Origin: Chrysophaeum taylorii
Lineage: Eukaryota; Sar; Pelagophyceae; Pelagomonadales; Pelagomonadaceae
Length of the DNA: 64,000 nt
Assembly (NCBI GenBank): GCA_029834535.1
Contig: JAQMWT010000553.1
Location: 81,553-145,552 of the forward strand
Reading direction: 5' to 3'
Part shown: piece by piece, positions 58,728-64,000 of the stretch
Layout of the letters: every line of letters begins with the position of its first letter
How positions within the stretch are numbered: position 1 is the first letter of the stretch
Program-made: the position numbers and the translations under genes
The notes under the pieces: model-generated
Told to the model about the DNA's origin: nothing
Seen by the model: the letters and a program-made list of their open reading frames with translations, nothing else
The model's database searches: none

Positions 58728-59615
58728 TCAGGCGACAGAAATGTCCAAAATCCGGCCGCCGTGCTCGCTCGTGTCCCAACAGTAGATCCCGAAGTGGAAT
58801 CTGCCGGAGCGGAACTCGCTGGCCAAGACAGAGAGCAAATGGGAATTGACGCCGGGCTTGACAAGAAACTCGACGCGATCGTTGACGACGACCTGAAAGA
58901 GCGTTCGTCGCGACAAGCGCGCGAGGCTGCACGTGAAGACGGTGACCCGATTGTCGTCGCCGGGCTCGAGCGTGGTCGACAACGGGAAGTAAGCGAGTTG
59001 CTCCTCGAACATCCTGGTCCGAATCCAGAGATGTTTCCCCCGATCGTGGCCAATCAGCAAACTAAGGCCCAGGCGCTTGCCGTCGGGGTTGGTCGGCGAG
59101 AACCAGGTGCAGTCGCGACTCGGCCCGAACATGAGGCCGAGCGAGCAGTGGGCGAACGCGACGCTGACGGTAACCGTCTCGTTGGCCCGAAAGCGCTGTC
59201 TCGTGAAATAGTAGTTCTGGGACCCGCGGACCTCGAAGGCGCGACCGGCCTCTACGACGCGATAGGCGTCGTAAGCCGCGCCGTTGATGGCGGCGGCGTA
59301 GTTTCCCAAGAGCACGCGCCCCCGAGCGTCGAGGGGATCCGCGAGCACGCGCCTCGCGACGATCGGGTCGATTTGAAAGCCGATCGCGCCGTCGTGGGCC
59401 GTTGCGAACCGCGGAAAGATGAGCTGGTAGAGTGGCACCGCGAGGAGAAACACGGCGAGCACGCGCCATTGGTACCTTCCGCGGAACAACAAAACCCATG
59501 CCCCCCAACACACGAGGCCCCCGATGACGACACGACGCGACCACGGCACTTCCCTGCGACGCGCTGGGACCACGTCCGTCGAGACCTGCTGGGTCAACAT
59601 CGTCGTCGACGCCAT
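58728..59615 (-). CDS. Membrane-anchored protein of unknown function
   Basis: 295 aa. Two adjacent hydrophobic helices at ~28-44 (VVIGGLVCWGAWVLLF) and ~50-66 (VLAVFLLAVPLYQLIF) are followed by a ~225-residue domain. That domain has QNYYFTRQRFRANETVTVSVAF, DCTWFSPTNPDG, LLIGHDRGKHLWIRTRMFE and VNDRVEFLVKPG. The alternation suggests a beta-sandwich, perhaps like a concanavalin-type or laminin-G fold, but I find no family signature. The function is unknown. Confidence 0.6.
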   Translation of the reverse strand: MASTTMLTQQVSTDVVPARRREVPWSRRVVIGGLVCWGAWVLLFRGRYQWRVLAVFLLAVPLYQLIFPRFATAHDGAIGFQIDPIVARRVLADPLDARGRVLLGNYAAAINGAAYDAYRVVEAGRAFEVRGSQNYYFTRQRFRANETVTVSVAFAHCSLGLMFGPSRDCTWFSPTNPDGKRLGLSLLIGHDRGKHLWIRTRMFEEQLAYFPLSTTLEPGDDNRVTVFTCSLARLSRRTLFQVVVNDRVEFLVKPGVNSHLLSVLASEFRSGRFHFGIYCWDTSEHGGRILDISVA

Positions 59616-59734
59616 AGTCGCGTTCGTTTCGGGATCTTATTAGAGCAGCGCCTAATACCGCGCATTTTTCATCAGACGACGAGGCGCTCGCAGCAATTCA
59701 TTGTTGGTACAAGTAGTAGGACCCGAAACTCTTA

Positions 59735-61168
59735 CTATGGAAGAATATAAGCGGGGGGGGTGTCGTCGAAGCAGACGCGGCGCGCCTGAAGGAGGGCGTG
59801 GCGGTCCTCGAGCCAGGAAGCGTAGCCGAGTCCGAAGGTCTGGAGGGCTCTGGGCGCGATGTCGAGCCACGAGAGGAAGAGGCGTGGCGAGGTCGCGCGG
59901 AGGCAGTGCTCGAGGACGTGGAACTCGAGGGCGTAGGCTCGGACGTCGGGCGAAGGGTCGGGGGCTCCGGGGTCGTCCTCGAGGTCGATGGCGTCGAGGA
60001 AGTCGACGAAGACATCGAGGGCACGCTCCGCGGGGGGGTAGGCGTCGATGGCGTCGACGACGCGTCGGATCGCGGCGAGCCATCGCGCGGATGCCCGAGC
60101 GTCGCCGTCGAGGAGACGGCGGAGATCAAGGTCGTCCGTGATGCCGGCACAGATGTGGTCGGTTCGACGGATCGAGGCGTTGAGCAGCACCTTCTTTACG
60201 ACGACGCGGAGGAAAGCGAAACCCGCGTCGAGCGCGTCGCGCCGCGGACAGGGGTTGAGCACGCGGCAGGCCATGAGCTGGATGATGCGCGGCACGAGGC
60301 GGCCGACGCAGATGCTGACGAACTCGCGCGGAACGTCGGTCGCGTCGTCTTCGTCGAGCTTTGAAAAGGAAGACGCGAGCTCGGAAACGCAGCGACGCTC
60401 GATCGCGAGACCCGAGGCGCGGACTTTGGCATCGGACGGCCTGTATTGCGAGGGCCGCACGAGCTCGAGGCAAGCCCCGAGCAGGCAACACCGGATATCG
60501 AGGATACCCGGCGTTACTTCGGACTCGGTGCTCGTTCTCGCGAACCCGAGCCACGCCTCGGCGACGAATACCCCCAGCGCCGCGTCCCCCGATCCCACCA
60601 CGGCCGCGACCACGTGGGTCATGGTAGGCTTGAGGGCCACCGCGTGCACGGCGACCGGCTGGCATTCCAACGGTTCGAAGAGATACCGGTCGCGCTCGGA
60701 ATCGACGCAGTGAAACGTGTTCAGTAGCGTCGACGCGACATGCAACGCCAGCGACCGGACCTTGGCTTTTTCGTGCGACGACATGACCGCATCCCACTCG
60801 TACTCGTCACCGCCGGCCTGGCTCTCGCGCACCAGCGACGACACCGTCGCCAGCGCCGACGACACGAACCGTGCCGCGCCACCCCGAGCGACGAACGCCT
60901 CGACCGCCCCCGCGAGCACCGCGAGCCGCCGCGGGTCGCGTTCGACGAGCCGTTCGAACCCCTCGAGCCCGTCGTTTCGCTGCACCGTCAGCGCACGCAG
61001 CGAGAACAGGTTCACGGCCATCGTGAACGACTTGCAGATGAGCTGCAACCCAGCCCACGGCGCGCCCACGAACTTCACCACGCCATCGAGCACCTCGCCG
61101 TACTGCTCGATCAATGTTACGAGCCCCGCCTGCTGCTTGCGCGTCGCGCGACGCTCAGGACTCAACAT
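59735..61168 (-). CDS. Alpha-helical protein of unknown function
   Basis: 477 aa from the ATG at 61168 (the frame is open from a TTG at 61192). Mostly Ala/Leu/Arg/Asp-rich helices with armadillo/HEAT-like spacing (RLAVLAGAVEAFVARGG, VRSLALHVASTLLNTFHC, THVVAAVVGSGDAALGVF) but no clear repeat unit. A HEAT-like solenoid is inference. Gene end and neighbour (58728-59615) share the strand with a 119-bp gap. Confidence 0.55.
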   Translation of the reverse strand: MLSPERRATRKQQAGLVTLIEQYGEVLDGVVKFVGAPWAGLQLICKSFTMAVNLFSLRALTVQRNDGLEGFERLVERDPRRLAVLAGAVEAFVARGGAARFVSSALATVSSLVRESQAGGDEYEWDAVMSSHEKAKVRSLALHVASTLLNTFHCVDSERDRYLFEPLECQPVAVHAVALKPTMTHVVAAVVGSGDAALGVFVAEAWLGFARTSTESEVTPGILDIRCCLLGACLELVRPSQYRPSDAKVRASGLAIERRCVSELASSFSKLDEDDATDVPREFVSICVGRLVPRIIQLMACRVLNPCPRRDALDAGFAFLRVVVKKVLLNASIRRTDHICAGITDDLDLRRLLDGDARASARWLAAIRRVVDAIDAYPPAERALDVFVDFLDAIDLEDDPGAPDPSPDVRAYALEFHVLEHCLRATSPRLFLSWLDIAPRALQTFGLGYASWLEDRHALLQARRVCFDDTPPAYILP

Positions 61169-62270
61169 GGTGATGGTGATGATGGCAAACAACCACTCTC
61201 CACGATTGCGGAATTGCCACAGGAGAACAATACTACAAACATAATAATATCAGGCCCTGACACAGCGGAACAGACATAACAGCTCTTTACTTTCGGAACG
61301 TTTTTATCCTTCTTTCGAACAAAGTTTTGAACTTCAACACTGCCACGTCGAGCGCGCCGCTGATTGGTAGTTTATTAGCTCCACACGACACGTCAGTACG
61401 CGTCAGAAGAGCAACCCCCACGCCCCGACCAATGACAAGCCGAGTTAGCAGGCAGCTAGCTCCCTACAGTGAGGACGGAGCGCTGGCAACCTGCCCCGAT
61501 GCGATGCGATGCGATGCGATGCGGCGAAAGCGTCGTCATACATCCTCGATACCGGCGGCATGGCACCCGACGAACTTTTCCCGACGATGTTGATGATGAC
61601 AATGACATCATCATCGGTCCATCCGACGATGATCTGGCGAGCGACTCTCCCTCCTCCTGGTTTTCCGATGTCTGTCGAGGGGTCGATGATTCCGACGACG
61701 CGCTTGTCTGTCTACGAAAAAAAGAAGAACATGCCGTCTTCTTCACGAGAACAACCGCCGCTTCTCAAAGACCTCGACGACGAGTGCGAACGCGACGCGC
61801 GATGACTCGGTTGACAATCCCGCTTTGATGTGAAGCCCACGTCGCGGGCCTCGAGCTCCCGAAAGAATATTCAACGCGCCCTCTTCCTGTCTCGACGTCC
61901 CAGCTCTGCACCTTTGACCCCAACTGCTGCGGGCCCCATGCCCCGGGCATCTCAGCGCCCGCAGACGGCACGAGTCCTCGTTCCAGACCTGCAAGTCATT
62001 TACGTATCGACACAGCCCTCGAGGCTCTGCCTCAACCCAGGCTATACTTAATAACCCGAAGCCGAGCCGAATCGTCGGTCTGATTGTTGGGCACCACCAT
62101 CCAATCCTCAACGGCAGCGACGAAAACCCACAGTCTAGGGAGCTAGTTCTTACACGGAAGAGACCAGAGGGGACGAGGAGACTCCTCCTTCGTCGCAGTA
62201 TTCTTTCTGGGCATACTACTTTCCCGGCGCTAGAAGAAGTAATCCTTACTACTAATCGACAGATGTTGTT
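61169..62270. other. Intergenic, low coding signal
   Basis: (GATGC)n at 61499-61524. ORFs on both strands at 61469-62240 overlap one another and show no domain. A word matching the LINE/helicase closing sequence (TACTAATCGACAGATG) lies at 62250-62265. Confidence 0.45.
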
Positions 62271-62571
62271 TGTCTTTAAATGTCGACTGCTGAGAGGGGG
62301 GTGTGTGTGGGGAGCATGAAGGATGTGGGTGGGTTTGTGGGGTGTCTTTAAATGTCGACTGCTAAGAGGGGGGTGTGTTGGGTGGGTTTGAGGGGTGTGA
62401 TGGGCGTAGCCTGACGGGCGGATAAGTACGCGGGACCTAGTCGGGTCATCGCCCGAGGCGTGGGATCGGGCGGCCTGGGTGGGGTTCCCCGAGGCGGCGA
62501 CATGGGTGAGGGCGGTGAGGGCACAGCGAGCCCGGCCTAATGCGTTGGCGATCCCCCACTCACGGTAGATG
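62271..62571 (-). mobile_element. Two LINE fragments in tandem
   Basis: A tail with 3' UTR (62271-62340) is followed by a truncated LINE copy ending in the ORF (62343-62571) that reads IYREWGIANALGRARCALTALTHVAASGNP on the minus strand. Internal deletions in the 3' UTR and ORF mark it as older than the array copies. Confidence 0.65.
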
Positions 62572-63277
62572 CTGTGGCGGCAACTTCCTTTTCCGTGACG
62601 CATGTCACCCTGATTTCTGATTTTCGATTATCCTTGATCATAAAGCAACAGCCGATCCTCAAGTTGAGAGGACCAGGCACGGAAGTTGTTTGTGGTCGCG
62701 TGGCGGGAGAACGGCCATCCTCGTCCAGTGATCCCACCAAGGGCACGGACGCGATCGGCGAGCCAGGATTCGAAGGCACGCCAGGTAGCCCCTAAAATTC
62801 TCCTTACGCCACAGGTGGTGGAGGAATACGAGATTCGAGCGACTATATCGGTCGCAACGAACTAGTGCATCTTGCATTCTCTACACGGTCCGGACAAGCC
62901 GTGCGCGCCCTGATCAAGCGCGCCGACAAGGAATTCCAGAAGGACCATTGCCGTGGGAAAGTTCCCCGGCCGGATACGTTAGTCGTCGGAAGTGACGACG
63001 CGCGGTTAGGTGCTAACCGACGCGCAACCCGGGTACCGCTGCCGCAGGCGAGCGGAGTGAGATCGCAACTCACGGATAAGGCATTGTTGCCGGGCAGAGA
63101 CGAGTTCTGCCGCCCACCGTACGGATAGATTTGTCAGTGGAAGACGCACGCAACGACGATATTACGCGTGTCGTGGACGATTAGAAGTTCCAGAGCCGAA
63201 GGAGCACGAGAACGACGATTACTCAACCATTTTGGACCCGCTCTGATCTCGGCCGACTAGAACGAGCCAGGGCCGAT
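62572..63277. other. Unassigned spacer before the gag-like ORF
   Basis: Minus-strand frame 62600-62795 reads WRAFESWLADRVRAL and GITGRGWPFSRHA and looks faintly coding; nothing recognised. A GC-rich stretch 62940-63120 has no ORF of note. Confidence 0.35.
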
Positions 63278-64000
63278 ATGGAAGACGATGAGGCTGCCGT
63301 CGAGCAGCTACGATATGAAGAACCGCCAAGCCGTCAGGATGAGACGAACGAGCGGAATGACGATGATGAGAATGATGAAGAAGAAGAGCACGATACAGAA
63401 GTTGACGAGGAAGAAGAGCTAGACTACAACGACGGTAAGCCCACGGAGAGACCGGCGGGAGGACGATCGACAGCTCCGTCAACGCGTGCAGAACCCCCGG
63501 ATGCAACGAAAATGAATGAGTTATACGAGGCTCACTTGAGGGCATTACGCGAAGAGAACGAACGCGCGCAAGAACGACTTTTAAAACAAATAGGGGAAGA
63601 GAACGAACGAAAAGAACGGCTACAACGGAAGGAGAAAGAAGAATTAAAAGAGCAACTGCGTCGGGCCAACGCTCGAGCGGACGCCTTCCAAGAGCAAGTA
63701 ACTCGTTGACCCGTGAAAGAGACGTTCGTACGCCGAGTCGATCAAGGCGAGCGAGCAGCCCGGAGTCCCGAGCTGAGGAAGAGCCGCCGACTACACGATC
63801 AGCGCGAAAGCTAGAAAGCCGCGCTATGAAGACGATGATGAAGAAGAAAAGGAGGAGACGCGTGGCGCCGGAAGATCGACACCCAGGAGTTCTTGATGGG
63901 TTTTACTGATCGACTCGCGAGCGCGTTAGCTAAACACGATCGCAACAAGGAGCGGCGATCAACCTCTGGGTTAAAAACCGAAGTGACTTTTAAACTGGTT
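63278..64000 (+). pseudogene. Gag-like acidic/coiled-coil ORF of an LTR retrotransposon, frame-broken, running off the edge
   Basis: Frame 1 (63278-63709, 143 codons) is acidic (NDDDENDEEEEHD) and then coiled coil (EENERAQERLLKQIGEENER). Coding continues in a second frame from ~63706 (SRSRRASSPESRAEEEPPTT) and a third near 63860 with QEFLMGFTDRLASALAKHD then RRSTSGLKTEVTFKL. The three pieces join only through one-base shifts. The gag assignment is inference from context and composition. Confidence 0.4.

Overview
The window is eukaryotic nuclear DNA, GC-rich and gene-dense between two repeat-rich flanks. Genes lie on both strands. Most are single long ORFs; three are interrupted by 41-65 bp GT-AG introns that I resolved by hand. 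Several traits point to a flagellated photosynthetic stramenopile, perhaps a pelagophyte, though this is inference. One ORF starts with a signal peptide ending in an AFxP-type plastid motif. A glutathione peroxidase uses an in-frame UGA as selenocysteine. Flagellum- or microtubule-linked genes occur (triple-DM10 EFHC-like protein, kinesin-14, MORN protein).

Layout. 1-3016: four near-identical tandem copies of the 3' part of a non-LTR retrotransposon. 3027-7278: a decayed Ty1/copia element between 75-bp terminal repeats. 7434-11183: three genes (plastid-type coiled-coil protein, ETF beta subunit, papain-family protease). 11184-18680: repeats, namely arrays of the LINE 3' tail, a longer LINE copy on the minus strand, and three tandem ~1.05-kb units holding a broken Helitron/Pif1-type helicase C-terminus. 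18681-61168: the gene-rich core of about 20 genes. 56608-58290: a fourth helicase unit and more truncated LINE tails. 62271-64000: LINE fragments and a frame-broken gag-like ORF running off the right edge.

The core encodes housekeeping functions: tRNA dihydrouridine synthase, exosome subunit RRP45, ETF beta, an ABC1/ADCK kinase and a soluble fumarate reductase. It also holds trafficking and cytoskeleton genes (CRAG/DENND4-type RabGEF, kinesin-14, EFHC-like, MORN) and sulfur, redox and amino-acid genes (serine acetyltransferase, selenoprotein GPX, D-threonine aldolase/D-serine dehydratase-like enzyme). Large proteins of unknown role fill the rest. The genes do not form one pathway. Their notable features are unusual domain fusions (ShKT + Sec-GPX, MORN + CAP, serine acetyltransferase + EF-hand) and very short spacers between divergent starts.

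The mobile DNA shares one theme: LINE and helicase units end in GACA/TCTG microsatellite tails, and the ~45-bp LINE 3' end is scattered alone at many places, including just upstream of genes. Start codons were moved to the first sensible ATG where the open frame begins at TTG or GTG.
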